A DNA stretch of 64,000 bases, from assembly GCF_045679555.1 (NCBI RefSeq), contig NC_092091.1:13169918-13233917 (forward strand). Direction: 5' to 3'. This document shows, one piece after another, positions 40,401 to 51,300 of the stretch (the first letter of the stretch is position 1; each line of letters begins with the position of its first letter). Position numbers and translations under genes: made by a program. Below the pieces are notes generated by a model, which was not told the origin of the DNA, did not search any database, and was given only the letters and a program-made list of their open reading frames with translations. This DNA comes from Salvelinus alpinus. Its lineage: Eukaryota > Chordata > Actinopteri > Salmoniformes > Salmonidae.

Positions 40401-42654
40401 AAAACCATGTGTATGTGACCAATAAAACCATGCGTATGTGACCAATAAAACCATGCCTAAGTGACCAATAAAACCATGTGTATGTGACCAATAAAACCAT
40501 GTGTATGTGACCAATAAAACCATGTGTATGTGACCAATAAAACCATGTGTATGTGACCAATAAAACCATATGTATGTGACCAATAAAACCATGTGTATGT
40601 GACCAATAAAACCATGTGTATGTGACCAATAAAACCATGTGTATGTGACCAATAAAACCATGTGTATGTGACCAATAAAACCCTGTGTATGTGACCAATA
40701 AAACCATGTGTATGTGACCAATAAAACCATGCGTATGTGACCAATAAAACCATGCCTAAGTGACCAATAAAACCATGTGTATGTGACCAATAAAACCATG
40801 TGTATGTGACCAATAAAACCATGTGTATGTGACCAATAAAGCCATGTGTATGTGACCAATAAAACCATGTGTATGTGACCAATAAAACCATATGTATGTG
40901 ACCAATAAAACCATTCGTATGTGACCAATAAAACCATGTGTATGTGACCAATAAAACCATGTGTATGTGACCAATAAAACCATGTGTATGTGACCAATAA
41001 AACCATGTGTATGTGACCAATAAAACCATGTGTATGTGACCAATAAAACCATATGTATGTGACCAATAAAACCATGTGTATGTGACCAATAAAACCATAT
41101 GTATGTGACCAATAAAACCATGCGTATGTGACCAATAAAACCATGCGTATGTGACCAATAAAACCATGCGTATGTGACCAATAAAACCATGCGTATGTGA
41201 CCAATAAAACCATGCGTATGTGACCAATAAAACCATGTGTATGTGACCAATAAAACCATGTGTATGTGACCAATAAAACCATGTGTATGTGACCAATAAA
41301 ACCATATGTATGTGACCAATAAAACCATGTGTATGTGACCAATAAAACCATGTGTATGTGACCAATAAAACCATGCGTATGTGACCAATAAAACCATGCG
41401 TATGTGACCAATAAAACCATGCGTATGTGACCAATAAAACCATGCGTATGTGACCAATAAAACCATGCGTATGTGACCAATAAAACCATGTGTATGTGAC
41501 CAATAAAACCATATGTATGTGACCAATAAAACCATGTGTATGTGACCAATAAAACCATGTGTATGTGACCAATAAAACCATGTGTATGTGACCAATAAAA
41601 CCATGTGTATGTGACCAATAAAACCATGTGTATGTGACCAATAAAACCATGTGTATGTGACCAATAAAACCATGTGTATGTGACCAATAAAACCATGTGT
41701 ATGTGACCAATAAAACCATGTGTATGTGACCAATAAAACCATGTGTATGTGACCAATAAAACCATGTGTATGTGACCAATAAAACCATGTGTATGTGACC
41801 AATAAAACCATGTGTATGTGACCAATAAAACCATGTGTATGTGACCAATAAAACCATGTGTATGTGACCAATAAAACCATGTGTATGTGACCAATAAAAC
41901 CATGTGTATGTGACCAATAAAACCATGTGTATGTGACCAATAAAACCATGTGTATGTGACCAATAAAACCATGTGTATGTGACCAATAAAACCATGTGTA
42001 TGTGACCAATAAAACCATGTGTATGTGACCAATAAAACCATGTGTATGTGACCAATAAAACCATGTGTATGTGACCAATAAAACCATGTGTATGTGACCA
42101 ATAAAACCCTGTGTATGTGACCAATAAAACCATGTGTATGTGACCAATAAAACCATGTGTATGTGACCAATAAAACCATGTGTATGTGACCAATAAAACC
42201 ATGTGTATATGACCAATAAAACCATGTGTATGTGACCAATAAAACCATGTGTATGTGACCAATAAAACCATGTGTATGTGACCAATAAAACCATGTGTAT
42301 GTGACCAATAAAACCATGTGTATGTGACCAATAAAACCATGTGTATGTGACCAATAAAACCATGTGTATGTGACCAATAAAACCATGTGTATGTGACCAA
42401 TAAAACCATGTGTATGTGACCAATAAAACCATGTGTATGTGACCAATAAAACCATGTGTATGTGACCAATAAAACCATGTGTATGTGACCAATAAAACCA
42501 TGTGTATGTGACCAATAAAACCCTGTGTATGTGACCAATAAAACCATGTGTATGTGACCAATAAAACCATGTGTATGTGACCAATAAAACCATGTGTATG
42601 TGACCAATAAAACCATGTGTATGTGACCAATAAAACCATGTGTATGTGACCAAT
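28469..42654 (+). repeat. 23-bp satellite, 617 units in exact phase (14.2 kb)
   Basis: The core CATGTGTATGTGACCAAT is joined by an AAAAC linker. The first unit starts at 28469 and the last at 42637, a distance of 14168 bp, exactly 616 x 23. Fourteen marker units with CATGCCTAAG also lie at exact multiples of 23 from each other. Differences are point changes: CATGCG, CATATG, CCCTGTG, GTGTTTGTG, CAACAAAACC. Each unit carries AATAAA followed by the GT-rich TGTGTATGTG, and a CCAAT box. Minus-strand open frames of up to 2252 codons exist only because the 23-bp unit has no stop in any of the three frames it cycles through. I see no gene in it. Confidence 0.98.
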
Positions 42655-42672
42655 AGAACTTGATTTGTACAA
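42655..42672 (+). mobile_element. LINE tail end on the right of the satellite
   Basis: After the last unit the sequence reads AGAACTTGATTTGTAC, which lines up with the terminal ACAATTTGATTTGA of the LINE tails at 25.17 and 60.22 kb. The array therefore lies inside the last bases of a LINE copy. Confidence 0.8.
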
Positions 42673-42967
42673 AAATACAATAATGCAACCTAGAATACCA
42701 AATCCATTCCTTAAAAAGATTGGTTCTCCCTGTCACCGACAGACAAGCACACAGACACTAATCATGGAATGGAATGTTGTCTCATCACCATTCCACCGTA
42801 AATCTACTGTCAGTGTTAAATCTCCCAGAGGCCCACTTTCAGTCCACACACACAGATGAGAGTGTTCTAAAAACAAAACGATTCTGTTGCATAAAACAAC
42901 CATTTGATGCAATCACAGTATTATAACATAATCTTGTAATTTCTGTTCTGACAACACTCATGGGGTT
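42673..42967. other. Unassigned right flank of the satellite
   Basis: Unique-looking sequence with CCATTCCTTAAAAAGATTGG, ending next to GTAAGTTCCCC-type sequence on the minus strand. It may be an intron of the DDE transposase-like gene or part of the host element. No coding segment was recognised. Confidence 0.35.
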
Positions 42968-43349
42968 GGGGAACTTACACCTTCCACCTCCACGCTGAAA
43001 AAAAAAATCTTATTATTGAGGAAAGCAGGGTATGGGGGGAGATATAGGGTCACGAATAAGGGATGGGCCCGAAACCACGCCTGAACCACCTCTGCATGGC
43101 GGAACCTGACTTTGTCCGACATAATACCATAGGTGAACCCTTCACCTTGATAGGCCTGCTCAGGTGATGGGTTCACAATGAGATGTGCAGCATTGTAGGA
43201 TCTAAGTAATGGCCTACGTCCTACCACACATTCATCAGAGATAGCTGCGCACATGGAAATGTATCCCCCACGTTGTCCAGGCACTTGGACAGTCGCCAGT
43301 TGGCCGATGAGGTTTTGGCCAGGTTGAAGAACACTTCATCAACAAAGAT
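42968..43349 (-). pseudogene. IS630-like DDE transposase, catalytic part, decayed
   Basis: The minus strand reads IFVDEVFFNLAKTS (first catalytic Asp), then in another frame VPGQRGGYISMCAAISDE, then MSDKVRFRHAEVVQAWFRAH (second Asp, family form WDNVAFH), and LYLPPYPAFLNNKIFFF where relatives have SPFLNPIEEFF. The catalytic Glu is therefore lost. The end reads FSAWRWKV in a shifted frame just before GTAAGT. It is the upstream half of the gene ending at 27937-28150. The N-terminal part is cut at 43350 by a Tc1 fragment. Confidence 0.7.
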
Positions 43350-43350
43350 A

Positions 43351-43500
43351 TACACTACATCAACAAAAGTATGTGGACACCCCTTCAAATTAGTTGATTC
43401 AGCTATTTCAGCCACACTCATCCATAGACAAACATTAGCAGTAGAATGGCCTTACTGAAGAGCTCAGTCACTTTCAATGTGGAACCGTCATATGATGTAG
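43351..43500 (+). mobile_element. Tc1/mariner 5'-end fragment
   Basis: TACACTACATCAACAAAAGT and ATGTGGACACCCCTTC form the terminal repeat of another salmonid Tc1 family. It is followed by its 5' UTR (CCATAGACAAACATTAGCAG, TAGAATGGCCTTACTGAAGA). The rest of the element is missing. Confidence 0.7.
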
Positions 43501-43678
43501 CTTCTTTGTGTAGCAGTATGTAAGAGGACTAAAAGGACCGCCCTGGTAGAGCTACTGACCACGCTGTACTGAGTGTGTAGACTTTGTTGTAACCTCTCCA
43601 CTGGCGTGAATCTTAAGTTCATTATCTCCACATTAATCTTGGCACCAATTACCAAATCGGCTAGTCACTGAGAGACTA
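43501..43678. other. No gene recognised
   Basis: Short spacer with residual similarity to the Tc1 interior at GACTAAAAGGACCGCC; otherwise nothing was recognised. Confidence 0.35.
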
Positions 43679-44219
43679 TACACTAAGTATAACAAACATT
43701 AGGAACACCTCACTAATATTGAGATGCACTCCCCCATTTTGCTCTCAGAACAGCCTCAATTTGTCAGGGCATGGACTCTACCAGGTGTAGAAACGTTCCA
43801 CAGGGATGCTGGACCATGTTGACTCCAATGCTTCCCACAGTTGTGTCAAAATGGCTGGAAGTCATTTGGGTAGTGGACCATTCTTGATAGACACAGGAAA
43901 CTGTTGAACATAAAAAACCAAACAGCATTGCAGTTCTTGACACAAACCGGTGTGTGCCTGCCTGGCATCTACTACTATACCCCGTTCAAAGGCACTTAAA
44001 TATTTTGTCTTATCCATTCACCCTCTGAATGGCACACATACACAATCCATGTCTCAATTGTCTCAAGGCTTAAAAATCCTTCTTTAACCTGTCTCCTCCC
44101 CTTCATCTACACTGATTGAAGTGGATTTAACAAGTGACATCAATAAGGGATCATAGTTTTCACCTGGATTCACCTGGTCAGTCTATGTCATGTTCTTTAT
44201 GTTTTGTACACTAAGTATA
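43679..44219. mobile_element. Tc1-type MITE, about 540 bp, both ends present
   Basis: The left end TACACTAAGTATAACAAACA is mirrored by the right end TGTTTTGTACACTAAGTATA. The body (CCTCAATTTGTCAGGGCATG, GTTCCACAGGGATGCTGGAC, TGAATGGCACACATACACAA) is a common salmonid non-autonomous repeat without coding capacity. It abuts the next Tc1 element directly. Confidence 0.8.
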
Positions 44220-44221
44220 TA

Positions 44222-45832
44222 CAGTGGGGAGAACAAGTATTTGATACACTGCCGATTTTGCCGATTTTCCTACTTACAAAGCATGTAGAGGTCTGTAATT
44301 TTTATCATAGGTACACTTCAACTGTGAGAGACGGAATCTAAAACAAAAATCCCGAAAATCACATTGTATGATTTTTAAGTAATTAATTCGCATTTTATTG
44401 CATGACATAAGTATTTGATACATCAGAAAAGCAGAACTTAATATTTGGTACAGAATCCTTTGTTTGCAATTACAGAGATCATACGTTTCCTGTAGTTCTT
44501 GACCAGGTTTGCACACACTGCAGCAGGGATTTTGGCCCACTCCTCCATACAGACCTTCTCCAGATCCTTCAGGTTTCGGGGCTGTCGCTGGGCAATACGG
44601 ACTTTCAGCTCCCTCCAAAGATTTTCTATTGGGTTCAGGTCTGGAGACTGGCTAGGCCACTCCAGGACCTTGAGATACTTCTTACGGAGCCACTCCTTAG
44701 TTGCCCTGGCTGTGTGTTTCGGGTCGTTGTCATGCTGGAAGACCCAGCCACGACCCATCATCAATGCTCTTACTGAGGGAAGGAGGTTGTTGGCTAAGAT
44801 CTCGCAATACATGGCCCCATCCATCCTCCCCTCAATACGGTGCAGTCGTCCTGTCCCCTTTGCAGAAAAGCATCCCCAAAGAATGATGTTTCCACCTCCA
44901 TGCTTCACGGTTGGGATGGTGTTCTTGGGGTTGTACTCATCCTTCTTCTTCCTCCAAACACGGCGAGTGGAGTTTAGACCAAAAAGCTCTATTTTTGAAT
45001 CATCAGACCACATGACCTTCTCCCATTCCTCCTCTGGATCATCCAGATGGTCATTGGCAAACTTCAGACGGGCCTGGACATGCGCCTGCTTGAGCAGGGG
45101 GACCTTGTGTGCGCTGCAGGATTTTAATCCATGACGGCGTAGTGTGTTACTAATGGTTTTCTTTGAGACTGTGGTCCCAGCTCTCTTCAGGTCATTGACC
45201 AGGTCCTGCCGTGTAGTTCTGGGCTGATCCCTCACCTTCCTCATGATCATTGATGCCCCACGAGGTGAGATCTTGCATGGAGCCCCAGACCGAGGGTGAT
45301 TGACCGTCATCTTGAACTTCTTCCTTCTATTTTCTAATAATTGCCCCAACAGTTGTTGCCTTCTCACCAAGCTGCTTGCCTATTGTCCTGTAGCCCATCC
45401 CAGCCTTGTGCAGGTCTACAATTTTATCCCTGATGTCCTTACACAGCTCTCTGGTCTTGGCCATTGTGGAGAGGTTGGAGTCTGTTTGATTGAGTGTGTG
45501 GACAGGTGTCTTTTATACAGGTAACGAGTTCAAACAGGTGCAGTTAATACAGGTAATGAGTGGAGAACAGGAGGGCTTCTTAAAGAAAAACTAACAGGTC
45601 TGTGAGAGCCGGAATTCTTACTGGTTGGTAGGTGATCAAATACTTATGTCATGCAATAAAATGCAAATGAATTACTTAAAAATCATACAATGTGATTTTC
45701 TGGATTTTTGTTTTAGATTCCGTCTCTCACAGTTGAAGTGTACCTATGATAAAAATTACAGACCTCTACATGCTTTGTAAGTAGGAAAACCTGCAAAATC
45801 GGCAGTGTATCAAATACTTGTTCTCCCCACTG
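44222..45832 (-). mobile_element. Tc1/mariner element, complete ends, copy 2
   Basis: Same family as 7524-9129. The left end is CAGTGGGGAGAACAAGTATT and the right end its inverted partner ending CCCCACTG at 45832, with TA at 44220-44221 and 45833-45834. The length is 1611 bp. The transposase frame is open for 310 codons. Confidence 0.93.
44438..45464 (-). pseudogene. Tc1 transposase (DD34E), copy 2, one frameshift
   Basis: The start is [14 protein letters not shown] at 45464. The main frame runs from 45370 to the stop at 44438-44440 ([11 protein letters not shown], stop). The DDE domain is whole: [43 protein letters not shown]. Compared with copy 1 a 4-bp insertion (TTCT) near 45325 separates the N-terminal HTH part from the rest. 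Apart from this the gene looks recent, with the WSDE motif changed to WSDD. Confidence 0.9.
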
Positions 45833-45840
45833 TATCAACA

Positions 45841-46544
45841 CAGAGATGGGCAAAAGATTCACAAAAATTGATCTTGTTACAAATAAAAGATTCTCCACAG
45901 ACCAATGTATCAAACTAAAATGTAAAATATATTTGTAGAGTTGTATGTAGATAAAAATAGAAACACATACAGGTAAATACATTTGCTAGTACACACCTTC
46001 ACTTCAACAACATTCTCATTAACGGAAGAAAAAAACATTTTACTTTGTATGACTGTGATATTTGGTTGTTTGTCTACCTTAGTTGAATGCACTGATGGTG
46101 AGACACTCTGGATATACAGTAAATCTTTGCTAAATTACTAAAATGTCAATGTAAAAGTTAACAATTGGAAACCATAATGGGTATTATTATTGTCCTTGTT
46201 GTGGGCGAGGAGCTCATTATTATAATACCCAGCATGCTTTTCAAGTGTTCCTTTATTCACATTTGTATCATTTAGCAGACACTGTTATCAAACCATAGTG
46301 CCTTCAAACTTCTGATGCCAATGCAGGGGGCCACAAAATTACGAACCCATATATAGAATTGTATAGAAAAATATTGGTATTTTACAACAAAATGTCTTTA
46401 CAAATTGCAGGTCTCAAAAGTATCCTGTTACAAAATCCATAGGATTGTAGTTCAGGCCAGTGAAATACAAATGACAAAATACTCAAAAGTCATTGAAATA
46501 TGTATTTCAAATACATATAACAGAAATACTGCCCATCTCTGTCT
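45841..46544. mobile_element. hAT-like non-autonomous element, copy 1
   Basis: The left end CAGAGATGGGCAAAAGATTC is mirrored by the right end ACTGCCCATCTCTG at about 46544. Inside is a palindromic AT-rich core (GGGTATTATTATTGTCCTTG, TATTATAATACCC). No coding capacity. A second, more worn copy lies at 47284-48105. Confidence 0.7.
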
Positions 46545-46812
46545 CCACATTATCTTCTGTAACATGTTTAAGAAAATGCCTGCTGTTGGAAGCGTACTCC
46601 ACCCTAAAGCCACTCTCCAATTAGGGACACATCCTAGTTAAGCAGTACACCTTGCTGCAGTCAGCTCTCTATGCCCGTTTGGTGAGCCACCATGCGGCTG
46701 GTGGGTCTCCAACCCAGCCACTATCTCAAAGACTATGGACCTCTTGAGGAACTCTTCTGATGTAGTTTTGATTGGTATGGTGGCCAAAGACATTTCAGTT
46801 ATAGTTTTGACT

Positions 46813-47078
46813 TAAAGGGATACTTCAGGATTTTGGCAATGAAGCCCTTTATTTACTTCCCCGGACTCAGATGAACTCGTCGATAACATTTTTATGTCTC
46901 TGTGTGCAGTTTTTAAGTGATTGCCCAGTGATTATGCTCTGAGGAGAACTAGGTATTTTACTTTGCCTTTTGAATGCCATTTGAAAGTGATTTGTGACAA
47001 TTGTATCCTGGAGTTCATCTGACTCTGGGGAAGTAGATAAAGGGCCTCATTGCCTAAATTCCAAATTTTCCCTTTAAA
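46813..47078. mobile_element. TTAA-ended MITE with long inverted repeats
   Basis: The left arm TTAAAGGGATACTTCAGGAT, TTTGGCAATGAAGCCCTTTA pairs with the right arm AAAGGGCCTCATTGCC and TTTTCCCTTTAA. The ends are TTAA, which fits a piggyBac-type target. It is a common salmonid short element, without a gene. Confidence 0.7.
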
Positions 47079-47283
47079 TTGAGTTTTTAAGTGATTACCC
47101 AGTGATTATGCTCGGTGGAGAGAGAGGTATTTTATTATTATTTTTCTTTTATCTTTTGAAAGGGATTTGTGAAACATTTATTTTCAATAAAACACCAGGA
47201 CATTTTCCTGTTTAAAATGGTCCTTTGCCTCCAGTGTCCTGGGGATGCCCTGAAAACACCCTGCAGACAGAGTATTCTACTAC
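47079..47283. other. Partial repeat of the MITE interior, no gene
   Basis: GAGTTTTTAAGTGATTACCC repeats sequence found at about 46911 inside the preceding MITE, so a small duplication is present. No gene was recognised. Confidence 0.4.
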
Positions 47284-48105
47284 CAGGGATGGGCAAAAAT
47301 TATACATACAATTACAAAATACAGATACACAATACCATTAAGATCAATGTATCAAAATAAACTACTGAATACACATAAAAAATACCATGAAGATCAATGT
47401 ATCAAAATAAAAGACTAAATACTTGGATTTTGTAACGTATTTAATTACAAAATACTTTTGCAAGTAGCCGGCCCGAACAGCAACAACATTCTTAGTAACT
47501 GTTACAAAACTATTGTTCTTGCTTGTTGACAGTGATACTGTATGTTGTTATCTACCTTAGTTGAGCACGTCACTCTGGAGAAGATAAATTACTAAAATGT
47601 AAATGTATATGTGAAAATGAACATACCAAATTAACTGCAAAGCACACTGGGTATTATTATTGGCCTTGTTTCGGGGCAGAGCTCATTAGAATAATACTCA
47701 GCAGTGCTTTGCAATTGTTAATTTTTACATATATAATTTAGTCATTTTGCAGACGCTCTTATCCAGAGAGACTTAGTGCATTCATCTTAAGACAGTTAGG
47801 TGAGACAACATATCACAATCGTATCAAGTACATTTTCCCTCAACACAGTATTTATCAATATTTTTTCATATACATTTATATTTAGTTAATTTAAAAAAAC
47901 ACTTATCACACCATAGTGCTATCAGACTTCTTATACCATTGCAAGGTGTGCACCATTAAAAAAATGGTATAGTAAAGTATTTAGTATTTTGAAAATACAA
48001 AACGCAATGGAGTGTAGTGTAGTTCAGCCCAGTATAATTCAAATGACAAAATACTCAGAAGTAATTAAAATACGTATTTCAAATACATAAATAATAACCC
48101 CCTCT
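47284..48105. mobile_element. hAT-like non-autonomous element, copy 2, worn
   Basis: Starts CAGGGATGGGCAAAAATTAT and shares the interior of the 45841-46544 copy (TATTATTATTGGCCTTGTTT, GAGCTCATTAGAATAATACT). The right end is degraded near CCCCCTCTGCC. An extra segment at about 47745-47830 (GCAGACGCTCTTATCCAGAG) is a separate common fish repeat inside it. Confidence 0.6.
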
Positions 48106-48221
48106 GCCTATTACCCAACACTCTGTTACACTTCCTTTTTAAAGAAACCACACCCCCTGTAGATACAGAGAACACAGTCAAGTAGTAAGCCACTTCCTGT
48201 TCTCTGGTGTAGAGCTCAATG

Positions 48222-48233
48222 AAACAGAAAGTA
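48222..48233 (+). promoter_or_regulatory. ISRE-like motif upstream of TRIM B
   Basis: GAAACAGAAAGT lies 69 bp before the ATG at 48303 and fits GAAANNGAAA. A second half-like copy, GAACCGAAAGT, lies at about 48247-48257. Together with the ISRE-like site before TRIM A this suggests interferon control, which is inference from sequence only. Confidence 0.45.
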
Positions 48234-48302
48234 ATATTTGACACTGAACCGAAAGTAATCTATGACACTGCCATTGCTTAACCTACGAGAGAGAGCACGA
48301 AC

Positions 48303-51300
48303 ATGGCAGAGAATCAGGAATTGTTCTGTTGCGCCGTCTGTCTGGATCTACTGAAGGATCCGGTCACTACTGCCTGTGGACACAGTTACTGTATGGGCTG
48401 TATAAAAGAAAGCTGGGATCAGGAAGATCTGAAAGGTGTCTACAGGTGTCCCCAGTGCAGACAGACCTTTATACCAAGGCCTGTTCTGAAGAGAAACATT
48501 GTGCTGGCTGAAGTGGTGGAGAATCTGAAGAAGACAGGACTCCAGGCTGCTCCTCCTCCTGCTCTGTGCTATGCTGGACCTGGAGATGTGGCGTGTGATT
48601 TCTGCACTGGGATCAAAAAGCAGAAAGCCCTCACGTCCTGTCTGGTGTGTCTGGCCTCTTACTGTGAGAGTCACCTACAACCTCACTATGAATCTCTTGC
48701 TTTCAAGAAGCACAAGCTGGTCAAAGCCACCGGACAACTACATGAGAAGATCTGCTCTCACCATGACAAACTGCTGGAGGTTTTCTGTCGTACTGATGAG
48801 CAGTGTATCTGTTATCTGTGTGCAATGAATGAACATCAAGGCCATGATACAGTGTCAGCTGCAGCAGAGAGGACTGAGAAACAGGTAAGACCAGAACATC
48901 TTGTTGGTGACAGTCAGATAAACAAAGAATTAAAGATACAGTTTGGATATGAGATCATTCAAACGACAGAGAAATATGAACATAAACCTTGGGCATATAT
49001 ATTTTCTTAACCTAGATTCTCCAAATATATCACAATTTTCTAAAGTTAAACTGTTATCATTCTTAATGCACTTTTTTGAGTCCAAAGTTCAGTCTAGCCT
49101 CCTTGATACATGTAGGTCTACTGTAAAACTATAATCATTCACATAGCAACATAATATCAAGGGACTTCCTCAAGATTTTAGACCTTCCTCTCTATGGGCA
49201 CTATGTCACATTACTATACTATTGATCTACTGGACAAATAAAGCTTGATAGCTCATTGAAGAGTGATTCTCCACAGAGGCAGCTGGGGATGAGTCAGCAG
49301 AAGGTCCAGCAGAGATTCCAGGAGAGAGAGAAGGAGCTGAAGAAGCTCCAACAGGCTGTGGAGTCTCTCAAGGTGAGTATTGTTGACCAGAGGAGACACA
49401 CCATTTCACTTCTCTCCTCCAGTCAGACCACGTATTCAAGACAGACCACGTATTCACCATGCACACCCTAATTGACAAAAAAACAAACCAAAACAAAGGC
49501 AGATTCTTCTCATGCTGTGTTGATTACAAAAAAGCTTTCGACTCAATTTGGCACGAGGGTCTGCTATACCAACTGATGGAATGTGGTGGGGGAAAAAACA
49601 AACGACAATATAAAATCCATGTACACAAACAACAATTGTGCGGTTAAAATACTAAAAACGCACACATTTCTTTCCACATGGCCGTGGGGTGAGACAGGGA
49701 TGCAGCTTAAGCCCCACCCTCCACAACATCTATTATAAAATTGGCAAAGACACTAGAACAGTCTGCAGCACCTGGCCTCACCCTACTAGAATCTGAAGTC
49801 AAATGTCTACCGTTTGCTGATGATCTGGTGCTTCTGTCCCCAACCAAGGAGGGCCTACAGCAGCACCTAGATTTTCTACACAGATTCTGTCAGACCTGGA
49901 CCAAGACAGTAAATCTCAGTAAGACAAAAATAATGGTGTTCCAAAAAAGGTCCAGTTGCCAGGACTACAAATACAAATTCTATCTAGACAACGTTACCTC
50001 AGAGTGCACAAAAAACTATACGTACCTCGGCCTAAGCATCAGCTCCACAGGTAACTTCCACAAAGCTGTGAACGATCTGAGAGACAAGGTAAGAAGGGCC
50101 TTCTATGCCATCAAAAGGAACATAACATTCAACATACTAATTAGGATCTGGTAAAAAATACTTGAATCAGTTATAGAACCCATTGCCCTTTATGGTTGTG
50201 AGGTCTGGGCTCACAATATCGGTAAGTTAGACTAAATATTAGCAGCACACAATCTGGTGGGTGATAACCTTCAATCTGGATAACAAAACAAATCTTAAGA
50301 CTAGAGAAATTTAGCAACAAATATTATGAATACAAGCAACACCCAAACATGACGGAGAGTAAAACAGGGGAACACATTTCAAATTGAAAACGTGACACTT
50401 CTACAGACACAGACGATTTAATATTTTCACCACCGGGAATGGTAATGGTGAAAATCGATCTGTTAAAATCAATTAATGATAAACTGGGTATACTTGAACT
50501 AGTCGGTAAGGATATTAAAGAGTTGAAGGCAAGCCTCGAGATGAGTGACGAAAAGCTGCGACATTGGAGAAAGACACAAACAAGCTAAAAGGGACAGTCA
50601 ATAAGATTGAAACTGAAGTTAATGGACTTAAAAAGGAGAACACCATTCTGAGACATAGAGACTAGATCCGTGAGAGAGAAGATATCCATGAGAGAGAAGG
50701 TATCCAAGAGAAAGAAGGAGAAGTTCCTGAATCTGTAGTTAGAGAGTTCCTCCTTACAGCGCTTCAGATTCCACGCGAAGCTATCGACAAAATCCAACTC
50801 GAACGTGTACACCGCTTCAGACAGAGAGGGCAAAGGTATGAACGCCCAATCGTTGCCAAATTTGCTTTCTTTAAAGATAAAATAATGGTTAAAATCCTGG
50901 GTAAAAGACTTGCTGGCACAAAAATTGGCATGAACGACCAGTTCCCGAAGGAAATTGAAGAACGGCGTAAATTTCTGTATCCAATTTTCAAGGAAAATAG
51001 ATTGAAAGGGAAACGAGTAGCTCTCGTCGTCGATAAACTATATATTGATAACCAGTTGTTCAGAGACACAAAGACTACTCCATGGCTATTTAAAAAAATT
51101 CTCATAGAGGAGGCAAATAATGAAACACACAATTCTAGCCCGGATATGGATTGTAATAATACAACAAAAAATATCTTCAAATATAACTAATTGGAACACA
51201 AAACCACTAATTCAACATGGTGAAGATAAAAACTCAGTAAACCGAAGGCACAGTATGAGTGGATGGTGTGTGTGTGTGTTTTTTGGTGTTTGGGAAAGTG

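Noticed and set aside
28469-42654. Regular 23-bp direct repeats, as in a CRISPR array
   Set aside because: There are no spacers: units are contiguous and identical, the DNA is vertebrate, and no cas-like genes are present.
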